This document shows, in pieces, positions 16,961 to 24,971 of a stretch of 64,000 nt of DNA. The stretch is taken from assembly GCF_000719475.1 (NCBI RefSeq), contig NZ_JOGO01000024.1, positions 1 to 64,000 on the forward strand, read 5' to 3'. Within the stretch, counting starts at the first letter, position 1. Every line of letters begins with the position of its first letter. Source of the DNA: Streptomyces sp. NRRL F-5630 (GTDB taxonomy: Bacteria; Actinomycetota; Actinomycetes; Streptomycetales; Streptomycetaceae). The position numbers and the translations under genes are program-made. Under the pieces are notes generated by a model. The model worked only from the letters and a program-made list of their open reading frames with translations. It was not told where the DNA came from and made no database searches.

Positions 16961-18163
16961 GGCGCTAAGCCCCCCTCGGTCTTCGACGCACCCCGTCCTT
17001 GTCGGGCGTTCCGCTCCTGCACCTTGTCCCCTCGGTCCGGCACGAGTCCCCCGCCGTACGACAGCCATGATCGAATCTACTGTGTCCCGCGGTGCCCGCG
17101 TGACCTGTTCGCCACCAGCCACTATGTCGACATGGCAACGTGGCGTAAAGCATTCGATCACGAAGCGTTGCACTTGGTGGCCCGGCTGGGAAGTACGCCT
17201 CTCGCCGGTGGCCAATCCCCATAGGGTGCCTCGCGCCCGCGCGAGGCTTTCCACCCTGCTCGGACGGGGCTTTGGCGGGGGTAAGGGGCACTCAGCCGGT
17301 TGACCGATAAGTTGGCTGAAAAGCTACGGGGGCGTGCGCGGGACACATCGCTCCCGCAGGGTGTGCGCCCCCTGGGGTGCGGTGCTCCCACCGCGCTCCC
17401 CGGGGCCTGTCGGGCGCCGGGGCGTACTGAGGCGTACGGGCCCCGCACCTCGCCGGATGAGCGGATGCCCGCTCGTCCTGACTACCCGTCACCTGCCGCT
17501 CGGCGCGCACCGCGTCGAGCCCGGGCGCCCCTCCCGCGCCCCCGGCCACGCGCACCCCGCAGGCGAGCACGACCGCCGTAAACAGGACGCCGCCGAACAC
17601 CCCCCGTGCGCGAACGCCCCCGGCGCACGGGGGTAGGGGCGGGTCCCGCCCCGTACGGCCCCGGTGGTGCGGTACGAGGTACGGGTACGGGCCGGTGGTG
17701 CGAGGCCGTGCCCGGTCCGCCCCGTCCGTGCCCGCCCCCGCGCGCGGCCACCCGCGCACGCCGGGACGCGCGCCCGTACCACCCGCACGGCACCGCGCCC
17801 ATCCCCGGCTCCGACGCCCGTCCAGGGCCGCCCCGGCCTTGTTCCCCCGCCCCGTACGCCTGCCGCCGTCCCGTTCGTCCACGCGGCACACGCCACCGGC
17901 CATTGCCAGAGAGGGCAGGACTCGGGCATGCTCCCTGGAACGCGTCGGCGGACCGCCTCGGGCGGGCCCTTCGGGGAGGAGTGAGGCCGTACCCTTGGGG
18001 GTATGCGCTGGGGAAGGCGATTCCCGGACAGTCGCACGACCCGGTGATCGCGTCGCTCCCTGTTCCTCCCCGTGCACCGCTTTCCCCGAGTTCCCCCTGA
18101 TGCGCTTTCCCTGATTGCTTCTTCCGTCTTCCTTCTCACGAGGACTCACTCGCCGAGACACCG
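16961..18163. promoter_or_regulatory. 1.2-kb intergenic region between adpA and usp
   Basis: No frame in this region has convincing codon bias; the 289-residue minus-strand frame is Arg/Gly/Pro-rich and looks accidental. A relatively AT-rich segment at 17095-17170 upstream of adpA is the likeliest promoter area. It contains TGGC-type half sites (TGGCAACG, TGGCGTAA) that partly fit the AdpA-binding consensus TGGCSNGWWY. A short near-palindrome GGGGCGGGTCCCGCCCC occurs at about 17635-17655. No operator can be assigned with confidence. Confidence 0.5.
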
Positions 18164-18688
18164 ATGGCCGGTCACGAATTCCCCGAACCAGCGGACCGCA
18201 AGCGGCCCACCGCCGAAACGGCGGCCGATCCCCTCGCGCTGGAGGAAAACCGCCCGTCCTGCGATCCGGCCTTCCGGCACGGCGTCGTGGTCGGCTTCGA
18301 CGGTTCGACCTCCAGCGAACGGGCTCTCTCCTACGCCGTGGGGCTCGCGCTGCGCGCCGCCTCCGCGCTGATCATCGTCCATGTGGCCAACCGGCTGCCC
18401 ACCACCGTGTGGGCGGGCTGCGAGCCACCCGTCTTCGTCGACGTCCCCGACCACCGCACCGAGGTCCTCGGCCTGGAGCTGGCCTGCGCCGACTTCCTCT
18501 CCGAGGTGCCGTGGGTCCTGGTGGAGCGGGGCGGCGACATCTGCCACGAACTGGAGGAAGTGGGCAAGGAGTACGAGGCGGACGCCATCGTCGTGGGTAC
18601 GACGCACGGCGTCGTGGGCCGCATCTTCGGCTCCGTCTCGGGCCGCCTCGCCCGCCGTGCCCAGCGCCCGGTGATCGTCATCCCCTGA
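18164..18688 (+). CDS. Universal stress protein (single UspA domain)
   Basis: 174 residues. After about 35 variable residues the UspA domain starts with VVVGFDGSTSSERAL, continues with LIIVHVANRLP and ends with the ATP-binding signature VVGTTHGVVGRIFGSVSGRLARRAQRPVIVIP-type segment (G-2x-G-9x-G-S/T spacing visible in 145-170). Usp proteins bind ATP and aid survival under stress and stasis; the target here is unknown. It is divergent from adpA across the long regulatory gap and convergent with glmS across a 32-bp perfect inverted repeat. Confidence 0.92.
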   Translation: MAGHEFPEPADRKRPTAETAADPLALEENRPSCDPAFRHGVVVGFDGSTSSERALSYAVGLALRAASALIIVHVANRLPTTVWAGCEPPVFVDVPDHRTEVLGLELACADFLSEVPWVLVERGGDICHELEEVGKEYEADAIVVGTTHGVVGRIFGSVSGRLARRAQRPVIVIP

Positions 18689-18696
18689 GCGGGACG

Positions 18697-18762
18697 GGCC
18701 ACGGGACGCGGGCAAGGGGCGCCCCCTCACGAGGGGGCGCCCCTTGCCCGCGTCCCGTGGCC
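18697..18762. terminator. Bidirectional terminator, 32-bp perfect inverted repeat
   Basis: The arms 18697-18728 and 18731-18762 are exact complements with a 2-base centre. The hairpin lies between the convergent usp and glmS genes, 8 bases after the usp stop. The stem is unusually long and has no mismatch. Confidence 0.88.
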
Positions 18763-18796
18763 GCGCCCGTACGTGAGCCCGGCCGGGCGCCGTCGG

Positions 18797-20620
18797 CTAC
18801 TCCACCGTCACCGACTTCGCGAGGTTGCGCGGCTTGTCGATGTCGCGGCCCATGGCGAGGGCCGTGTGGTAGGCGAAGAGCTGGAGCGGGATGCCCATGA
18901 GGATCGGGTCGAGTTCGTCCTCGTTCTTCGGCACCACATAGGTGTCGTCGGCCTTCTCCTGCTTCTGGTGGGCGACGGCGAGGACACGGCCCTCGCGGGC
19001 CTTGATCTCCTCGATCGCGGCCCGGTTCTTCTCCAGGAGATCGTCGTCGGGGACGATCGCGACGGTCGGCAGGGCAGGCTCGATGAGGGCGAGCGGGCCG
19101 TGCTTGAGCTCGGAGGCCGGGTACGCCTCGGCGTGCACGTAGCTGACCTCCTTGAGCTTGAGGCTCGCCTCGCGCGCCACCGGGTAGCCGCGCACGCGCC
19201 CGATGAACATCATCGAACGGGCGCCCGCGTACGCCTTCGCCAGCTCCTTGACCTCGTCCTCGCGGTCCAGGATCTCGGCGATCTGCCCGGGCAGTCGCCG
19301 CAGTCCCTCCAGGAGCCGCTTGCCGTCCGCGACGGAGAGGTCCCGGATGCGCCCGAGGTGGAGGGCGAGCAGCGCGAAGGCGACGGTCGTGTTGGTGAAG
19401 CACTTCGTCGAGACGACGCAGACCTCGGGCCCGGCGTGCACGTAGATCCCACCGTCCGTCTCGCGGGCGATCGCGGAGCCCACGACGTTGACGAATCCGA
19501 GGACCTTCGCGCCCTTGCGCTTCAGCTCCTGCACGGCCGCGAGCACGTCGTAGGTCTCGCCGGACTGCGAGACGGCGATGTAGAGCGTCTCGGGGTCGAC
19601 GACGGGGTTGCGGTAGCGGAACTCGCTCGCGGGCTCCGCGTCGGCGGGGATGCGGGCGATCTCCTCGATGAGCTGCGCGCCGATCTGCCCGGCGTGGTAC
19701 GAGGTGCCGCAGCCGAGGATCTTGATGCGGCGCACGGTGCGGGCGTCACGGGCGTCGAGGTTGAGCCCGTCGAGCCGCACGGTCGAGAAGCGCTCGTCGA
19801 TCCGGCCGCGCAGCACACGGTCGACGGCCTCGGCCTGCTCGCTCATCTCCTTGTGCATGTACGTGTCGTGGCCGCCCATGTCGTACGACTCGGCCTCCCA
19901 CTCCACGAGGGTCGTCTCCGGGTTCGTGCGCGAGCCCTCGGTGGTGTAGGTGCGGAAGTCGTCGGCGGTGAGGGTCGCCATCTCGCCGTCGTCGAGCGTG
20001 ACGATCTGGCGGGTGTGGGCGACGAGGGCGGCGACGTCGGAGGCGACGAACATCTCCTTGTCGCCGATGCCGAGGACGACGGGGGAGCCGTTGCGGGCGA
20101 CGACGATGCGCTCGGGGAAGTCGGCGTGCAGCACCGCGATGCCGTACGTGCCCTCGATCTGGCCGAGCGCGGCACGGACCCTGTCCTCCAGGGACTCGTG
20201 CGGGGCGCGGGCGATGAGGTGGGTGAGGACCTCGGTGTCGGTCTCGGAGGCGAAGACGACGCCGTCCGCGGTGAGCCGGGCGCGCAGTTCGTCGGCGTTG
20301 TCGATGATGCCGTTGTGCACGACGGCGACCTGCTCGGCCGCGTCGAGGTGGGGGTGCGCGTTGGGATCGCTGGGGGCGCCGTGGGTCGCCCAGCGGGTGT
20401 GCGCGATGCCGGTGGTCCCGGCGAAGCGCTTGGGGATGCGCGCCTCCAGGTCGCGGACGCGGCCCTTGCCCTTGGCGAGCTTGAGACCGGGCGTCTTCGC
20501 CTTCGGGCTGGTGATCACGACACCCGCCGAGTCGTAGCCCCGGTACTCCAGGCGCTGGAGCCCTTCGAGCAGCAGCGGAGCGACATCGCGCCGCCCCACG
20601 TATCCCACGATTCCGCACAT
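18797..20620 (-). CDS. glmS: Glutamine--fructose-6-phosphate aminotransferase (isomerising)
   Basis: 607 residues from the ATG that places Cys at position 2 (MCGIVGYVGRRD), which becomes the N-terminal nucleophile of the glutaminase domain (about 2-230). Two SIS sugar isomerase domains follow (about 290-430 and 460-600), with ILGCGTSYHAGQIG, SQSGETYDVLAAV and a closing DKPRNLAKSVTVE, the standard GlmS end. It makes glucosamine-6-phosphate, the first step toward UDP-GlcNAc and peptidoglycan. The longer frame to 20683 is upstream leader. Sequence and length are those of a complete, functional enzyme. Confidence 0.96.
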   Translation of the reverse strand: MCGIVGYVGRRDVAPLLLEGLQRLEYRGYDSAGVVITSPKAKTPGLKLAKGKGRVRDLEARIPKRFAGTTGIAHTRWATHGAPSDPNAHPHLDAAEQVAVVHNGIIDNADELRARLTADGVVFASETDTEVLTHLIARAPHESLEDRVRAALGQIEGTYGIAVLHADFPERIVVARNGSPVVLGIGDKEMFVASDVAALVAHTRQIVTLDDGEMATLTADDFRTYTTEGSRTNPETTLVEWEAESYDMGGHDTYMHKEMSEQAEAVDRVLRGRIDERFSTVRLDGLNLDARDARTVRRIKILGCGTSYHAGQIGAQLIEEIARIPADAEPASEFRYRNPVVDPETLYIAVSQSGETYDVLAAVQELKRKGAKVLGFVNVVGSAIARETDGGIYVHAGPEVCVVSTKCFTNTTVAFALLALHLGRIRDLSVADGKRLLEGLRRLPGQIAEILDREDEVKELAKAYAGARSMMFIGRVRGYPVAREASLKLKEVSYVHAEAYPASELKHGPLALIEPALPTVAIVPDDDLLEKNRAAIEEIKAREGRVLAVAHQKQEKADDTYVVPKNEDELDPILMGIPLQLFAYHTALAMGRDIDKPRNLAKSVTVE

Positions 20621-20783
20621 ATCGCTTCCGCCCTTGGTGGTGGTGCGGGCCGGTCCGGTGGGCCGGCCTCTTTCGGGTGGCACGGGCCGGTCGGTCGGCC
20701 CGGAGTCCTTTCGGGTGGTACGCGTCCCTTCGGGCCGTACCGGCCGGTCCCGCGGGTCCCGCGCGGGTGCGGCCGTGGCGAGT

Positions 20784-21068
20784 TCAGCCGTAGACGAGGC
20801 GCCGCAGCTGCCGCAGGGAGAGCTGGGGCGGAGCCACCGCGCGGTGCGGCAGCTCCTCGGAGATCCGCTCGAAGATCGCCGGGTTGGTCAGGCCCTTGGC
20901 CTGGAGCTCCCGGTGCCGCCTGCGGACCCATTCCTCGGTGGTCTCGTCGTAGAACGCCAGGACGTCCATCACCACGCGATGGGCCTCGCCACGGCTGAGC
21001 GGGGTGCTCCGCGTGAGGTGGTCGAGCAGCTCGTCGAGGGGGTCGGGGTCGGCCCGGCGTTCGTGCAC
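20784..21068 (-). CDS. Small conserved helical protein of unknown function
   Basis: 94 residues from a GTG at 21068. The longer frame upstream runs through a tandem repeat and is not coding. The protein is charged and predicted helical: DPLDELLDHLTRSTPLSRGEAHRVV, then VLAFYDETTEEWVRRRHREL and a C-terminal LSLRQLRRLVYG. I recall similar small proteins in many Streptomyces genomes, but no function. Good third-position GC bias supports coding. It follows glmS upstream on the same strand with a 163-base gap. Confidence 0.72.
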   Translation of the reverse strand: MHERRADPDPLDELLDHLTRSTPLSRGEAHRVVMDVLAFYDETTEEWVRRRHRELQAKGLTNPAIFERISEELPHRAVAPPQLSLRQLRRLVYG

Positions 21069-21241
21069 TCGTCGATATTGGGGGAGGGGAGTGGGGTTTC
21101 GCAAGAAATCTGCCCGGAATCGGGCAGGGGGTGAGTGGTGGGGGAATCCCCTCGGGGCCGGGGGCTGGAGGAGGGGGCTGCCGGGTTCGTGGTGGCGGTA
21201 GGCCCTGCGGGGGTGGGGGCGAACGTTGAGCGAGCGGTGCA

Positions 21242-21630
21242 GTGCGGGGAGGGGAGGGGGCGGCCTCCCGCCCGGGGCGCACTCGGTGGGGTGTTGCTGA
21301 ACTCTTCGTCTTCGGCAGCCTCCTGCCGCCCGGGAGATCGGGTGGGGCAGGACGTCTTGAAGGCGGCGGCAGCTCCCGATCAGCCGAGAGCGCCGTCGTG
21401 CGAGCGGTGCACGCGGTGAGTGGAGGGAAGCGGCCCCATCCCGTCTGGGGGCGACCAGGAGCGGTGGAACGCCTTGAAGGGCGGCCCCCCTCCCGCCCGG
21501 GGCGACTAGGAGCGGCGGAACGTCTTGGGGGGCCGGTGGTGGCCCCCTGCCGGCCGGGGACCACGTGGGCAAAAGGCCTTGAGGTGATCGGTGGCAGCCC
21601 CCTCCCGCCCGGGGGGACGACCCCTACACC
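21242..21630. repeat. Degenerate tandem repeat array, about 50-bp unit
   Basis: About six to seven diverged copies of a unit reading roughly GGCGGCCCCCTCCCGCCCGG, then GGCGACTAGGAGCGGCGGAA, then CGTCTTGAAG. The best copies begin near 21431, 21481, 21531 and 21585; older copies lie near 21258 and 21317. Period about 50-55 bases. The array fills most of the 920-base gap between the small helical gene and the next lipoprotein gene. No coding bias is visible. Confidence 0.7.
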
Positions 21631-21684
21631 ATCATCCCAAGTCGCCACGCTCCGTCACCCCGTCCACGGCCTCGACGCCCGGAT

Positions 21685-21694
21685 TTGTGGATAA
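21685..21694 (-). promoter_or_regulatory. Perfect DnaA box
   Basis: TTGTGGATAA is the reverse complement of TTATCCACA plus one base, identical to the strong DnaA consensus. It is paired with a second box at 21757-21765. Confidence 0.6.
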
Positions 21695-21711
21695 CCTCGC
21701 CGAAATCGCGA

Positions 21712-21739
21712 AACGGCTCACTCCGAAGAGTGAGCCGTT
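21712..21739. terminator. 12-bp perfect hairpin with CGAA loop
   Basis: AACGGCTCACTC and GAGTGAGCCGTT enclose CGAA. It lies exactly between the two DnaA boxes, and downstream (minus strand) of the lipoprotein gene, so it could act as its terminator. Confidence 0.65.
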
Positions 21740-21756
21740 CTCTGGCGTGCGCGTAG

Positions 21757-21765
21757 TTGTCCACA
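21757..21765 (+). promoter_or_regulatory. Perfect DnaA box (TTGTCCACA)
   Basis: TTGTCCACA matches the Streptomyces DnaA box consensus. It lies on the opposite strand to the box at 21685, 72 bases away, with a hairpin between them. Confidence 0.6.
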
Positions 21766-21992
21766 GACGGCCGGTAACCCCCGGCCCGCCGGGGTATGCC
21801 GGGACACCTCCCGCCGGTGCGTACCTGCTGGCGTGTGCCCGGCCGCCGTCCGGCTGCCGCGTCCCCCGCCATCCGCCTGCCAGCGGGCGCCCGGCCGCCC
21901 TCCCGCAGCGGCCGGGCCCGCCCTCCGCCCGCCGGGCGGCTCGCCCCGCCGGGCGGCTCGTCGGGCCCCGTCGGCGCCTCCCCGCCCGTCCG

Positions 21993-22415
21993 TCAGTGGC
22001 GGCTCTTCCTCGTCCCCCCGCGGCTGCGGTTCCGGCTCTTGCTCGTACCGCTCCGGCTCTTGCTCGTGCCGGCCTTGTGGCTCTTCCTGTGGCCGCCCGA
22101 GTACGAGGAGGACGAGCCGTGCGAGGACTTCTCGCAGTCGTCGTCCTTCGGCGTGAACTTCAGGCGGGCGCCCGGTTCGGAGGAGCTCGCCTTGCTGTAG
22201 TCCGTCTGCTTCACCTCGTACCAGCGGCCGTCCTGGTCCGACTTGCCGTTGACGTCGTCGAGTTGCACGCAGTAGAGCGAGGAGGGGGTGTTCGTGGTCT
22301 GTACGAGCGTCCCCCTCACCGCCTTCTGTCCTCCTCCTCCGCACGCCGTGAGCGAGAGGCTGAGCGCGAGGCCGAGACAAGCGGCGGCGACGGTGGTGCG
22401 GCGTCGGGTGTGCAT
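21993..22415 (-). CDS. Small lipoprotein with a basic Ser/Lys/Arg-rich tail
   Basis: 140 residues from ATG 22415, preceded by GGGGGGAT. The signal peptide ends in the lipobox LTAC (lipidated Cys25). A compact region of about 60 residues follows (LYCVQLDDVNGKSDQDGRWYEV) with a second Cys pair member in KDDDCEKSS. The last 50 residues are a low-complexity tail of Ser, Lys, Arg and Gly (SKSRSGTSKSRNRSRGG) that would be strongly cationic outside the cell and could bind wall teichoic acids or DNA. No family is recognised. Confidence 0.8.
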   Translation of the reverse strand: MHTRRRTTVAAACLGLALSLSLTACGGGGQKAVRGTLVQTTNTPSSLYCVQLDDVNGKSDQDGRWYEVKQTDYSKASSSEPGARLKFTPKDDDCEKSSHGSSSSYSGGHRKSHKAGTSKSRSGTSKSRNRSRGGTRKSRH

Positions 22416-22747
22416 GGAGATCCCCCCGGGTAGTGGGCGCCGCCCCCTGCGGCGCCTCTCCAGTGAAGTCCGCTCCACACGCCCGAACGGTTCCCGTTCA
22501 GGCGCACGGAGCGGAACCTTGGAACGCTACCCGAAGGACGGCGACAGCTCCAGGGCGGGTCTCACCGTTCGGTCGACCGCGCCGATAGCCCGTGTGAAGC
22601 CGTCGCTCGCCCTGGCGAATCGGCCGACCGCCCCCGCCGGCCAACCGGTCACTCGCCCCACCAACCGGCCTCCCGCCCCGAAAGTCGCCCCCCACCCGGA
22701 AAGCCGACCCCGCCCGGAAAGCCGCCCCCCTCCGCCCCGGCCTCCCC
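22416..22747. other. Gene-free stretch with a short CCCGGAAAGCCG repeat
   Basis: No coding frame is visible. At about 22676-22725 the motif CCCGGAAAGCCG occurs twice plus a diverged third copy (CCCCGAAAGTCG) with 16-18-base spacing. It lies between the start of the lipoprotein gene and the stop of acdH. Confidence 0.55.
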
Positions 22748-23920
22748 TCACGCGGCCATCGGAAGCCCCAACTCCCGTGCGATCAACATGCGCTGGACCT
22801 CGCTCGTGCCCTCGCCGATCTCCAGGATCTTGGCGTCCCGCCACATGCGCGCGACCGGGTACTCGTTCATGAAGCCGTAGCCGCCGTGGATCTGTGTCGC
22901 GTCCCGCGCGTTGTCGACGGCGATCGTCGAGGAGTACAGCTTCGCGAGCGCCGCCTCCTTCTTGAACGGCTCCCCGTGAACGAGCCTGCTCGCCGCGTCC
23001 CGCCACGACAACCGCGCGGTGTGCGCCCGCAGTTCCATGTCGGCGATCTTGAACTGGAGGCCCTGGTTGGCCCCGATCGGCTTCCCGAAGGCGTGCCGCT
23101 CCTTCGCGTACGCGACCGACTCGTCCACGCAGCCCTGTGCCAGCCCCGTCGCGAGCGCCGCGATCGCGACCCGGCCCTCGTCGAGGATGCGCAGGAACTG
23201 CGCGTAGCCGCGCCCGGGTTCACCGAGCAGGTTGGCCTTCGGGACCCGTACGTCCTGGAAGGACAGCTCGCGCGTGTCCGAGGCGTTCCAGCCGACCTTC
23301 GAGTACGGGGCGGCCACGGTGAAGCCAGGGGTTCCCGAGGGCACGATGATCGAGGAGATGCGCGGGCTGCCGTCGTCCTTGCGCCCGGTCACGGCCGTCA
23401 CGGTCACCAAGCCCGTGATGTCCGTGCCGGAGTTGGTGATGAAGCACTTCGATCCGTTGATGACCCACTCGTTCGTCGCCTCGTCGAGCACCGCTGTCGT
23501 GCGGGTGCCGCCCGCGTCCGAGCCCGCGCCCGGCTCGGTGAGCCCGAAGGCGCCCAGGATCTCCCCAGTGCACAGGCGCGGCAGCCACGCGCGCTTCTGC
23601 TCCTCGGTGCCGAAGAGGTGGATCGGCATGGCGCCGAGCGAGACGCCCGCCTCCAGCGTGATCGCCACCGAGGAGTCCACGCGGGCGAGTTCTTCGAGCG
23701 CGAGGCCGAGCGCGAGGTAGTCGCCGCCCATCCCGCCGTACTCCTCGGGGAACGGGAGCCCGAAGAGCCCCATGCGGCCCATCTCGCGCACGATCTCGTA
23801 GGGGAACTCGTGCCGCTCGTAGTAGTCGCCGATCTTCGGCGCGACGACGTCGTGCGCGAACTCCTCGACGGTACGGCGCAGTTGTTCGTGCTCCTCGGTG
23901 AGCCTGTGGTCCAGGGGCAT
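22748..23920 (-). CDS. acdH: Acyl-CoA dehydrogenase AcdH (branched/short-chain)
   Basis: 390 residues with the full acyl-CoA dehydrogenase fold: an N-terminal helical domain, then LTEPGAGSDAGG (FAD/substrate loop), NEWVINGSKCFITNSG, and the C-terminal domain with QIHGGYGFMNEYPVARMWRD. The catalytic base is Glu370 in IGEGTSEVQ, the usual position for short/medium-chain enzymes. The sequence closely resembles what I recall of S. coelicolor AcdH, involved in oxidising branched-chain acyl-CoAs from valine, isoleucine and leucine. It is the last gene of the carboxylase-lyase operon, 109 bases after the lyase, and would supply the isovaleryl-CoA dehydrogenase step of leucine breakdown. Confidence 0.93.
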   Translation of the reverse strand: MPLDHRLTEEHEQLRRTVEEFAHDVVAPKIGDYYERHEFPYEIVREMGRMGLFGLPFPEEYGGMGGDYLALGLALEELARVDSSVAITLEAGVSLGAMPIHLFGTEEQKRAWLPRLCTGEILGAFGLTEPGAGSDAGGTRTTAVLDEATNEWVINGSKCFITNSGTDITGLVTVTAVTGRKDDGSPRISSIIVPSGTPGFTVAAPYSKVGWNASDTRELSFQDVRVPKANLLGEPGRGYAQFLRILDEGRVAIAALATGLAQGCVDESVAYAKERHAFGKPIGANQGLQFKIADMELRAHTARLSWRDAASRLVHGEPFKKEAALAKLYSSTIAVDNARDATQIHGGYGFMNEYPVARMWRDAKILEIGEGTSEVQRMLIARELGLPMAA

Positions 23921-24029
23921 GGGGTCACTCCTCGGTACGGGTGAGCGGGGGCGCGCCCGGGGTGCCGGGACGCGGGGGAGGGGATCGCCGGTCGGGCGAG
24001 GGGACGGGAGGGGGACGTACGCGCGGAGT

Positions 24030-24971
24030 TCAGGAACCGGCCAGTGCGCGGACCGTGCGGGACGGGGACGGGCGGCCCAGGTGGCCGGCCATCCACGTAC
24101 TCGTCTCCACGAGGGCTTCCAGATCGATACCGGTCTCGATGCCGAGGCCGCGCAGCATCCACACGAGGTCCTCGGTCGCGAGGTTCCCCGTGGCGCTGCG
24201 CGCGAAGGGGCAGCCGCCGAGCCCGCCGGCGGAGGCGTCGACCGTGGTCACGCCCATGCGCAGCGCCTCCAGGGTGTTCGCGAGGGCCTGCCCGTACGTG
24301 TCGTGGAAGTGGACGCCGAGCGTCGCGAGCGGTACGCCCGCTTCCGTGAGGGCGGTGAGCAGGGCCCGTACGTGCCCGGCCGTCGCGACGCCGATCGTGT
24401 CGCCCAGGCTCAGCTCGTCGCAGCCCATCCCTTCGAGCGCCTTCGCGACCGCGACGACCCGTTCGACCGGCACGGGACCCTCCCACGGGTCGCCGAAGCA
24501 CATCGACAGGTAGCCGCGCACGTGCGCCCCGGCGGCCTTCGCCTCCGCGACGACCGGTGCGAAGACCGCGAGGGACTCGTCCACGGTGCGGTTCAGGTTG
24601 GCCTTCGCGAAGCTCTCCGTGACGCTCGCGAAGATCGCCACGCGGTCCGCGCCGAGGGCGAGCGCCCGCTCCAGGCCGCGTGCGTTCGGTACGAGGACGG
24701 GCAGCCGCACGCCCTGCTCCCGCAGATCCGCGAGGCGAGGGAACAGCACCTCGGCGTCCGCGAGTTGGGGCACCCACTTCGGGTGCACGAAGCTTGTCGC
24801 CTCGACCGTCGTGAGCCCGGCGCTCGCGAGCCGGTGCACGAACTCCGCCTTCACGTCGACGGGTACGGTGCTCTTCTCGTTCTGGAGTCCGTCGCGCGCG
24901 CCGACCTCGTGGACGCGGACGCGGGAGGGCAGACCGCCGAGCGGAACCGTCATCGGGAGCCCCGTGCTCAT
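24030..24971 (-). CDS. Hydroxymethylglutaryl-CoA lyase
   Basis: 313 residues from ATG 24971, whose ATGA overlaps the stop of the biotin carboxylase gene. HMGL-like TIM barrel: [13 protein letters not shown] (catalytic Arg26-Asp27), an [15 protein letters not shown] strand, [15 protein letters not shown] (metal His pair) and the active-site cysteine loop GLGGCPFA (Cys254). It splits HMG-CoA to acetyl-CoA and acetoacetate, the last step of leucine degradation. It sits between the biotin carboxylase and acdH, matching the liu-type gene set. Confidence 0.94.
   Translation of the reverse strand: MSTGLPMTVPLGGLPSRVRVHEVGARDGLQNEKSTVPVDVKAEFVHRLASAGLTTVEATSFVHPKWVPQLADAEVLFPRLADLREQGVRLPVLVPNARGLERALALGADRVAIFASVTESFAKANLNRTVDESLAVFAPVVAEAKAAGAHVRGYLSMCFGDPWEGPVPVERVVAVAKALEGMGCDELSLGDTIGVATAGHVRALLTALTEAGVPLATLGVHFHDTYGQALANTLEALRMGVTTVDASAGGLGGCPFARSATGNLATEDLVWMLRGLGIETGIDLEALVETSTWMAGHLGRPSPSRTVRALAGS

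Noticed and set aside
17095..17170. Defined AdpA autoregulatory sites
   Set aside because: TGGC half sites are present but none matches the full TGGCSNGWWY consensus, so only the region is noted.
17292..18161. A 289-codon minus-strand frame in the adpA-usp gap
   Set aside because: Arg/Gly/Pro composition and lack of third-position bias; treated as non-coding regulatory DNA.
21685..21765. Replication origin
   Set aside because: Only two DnaA boxes and no dnaA/dnaN or AT-rich unwinding region; a chromosomal origin of Streptomyces has many more boxes.
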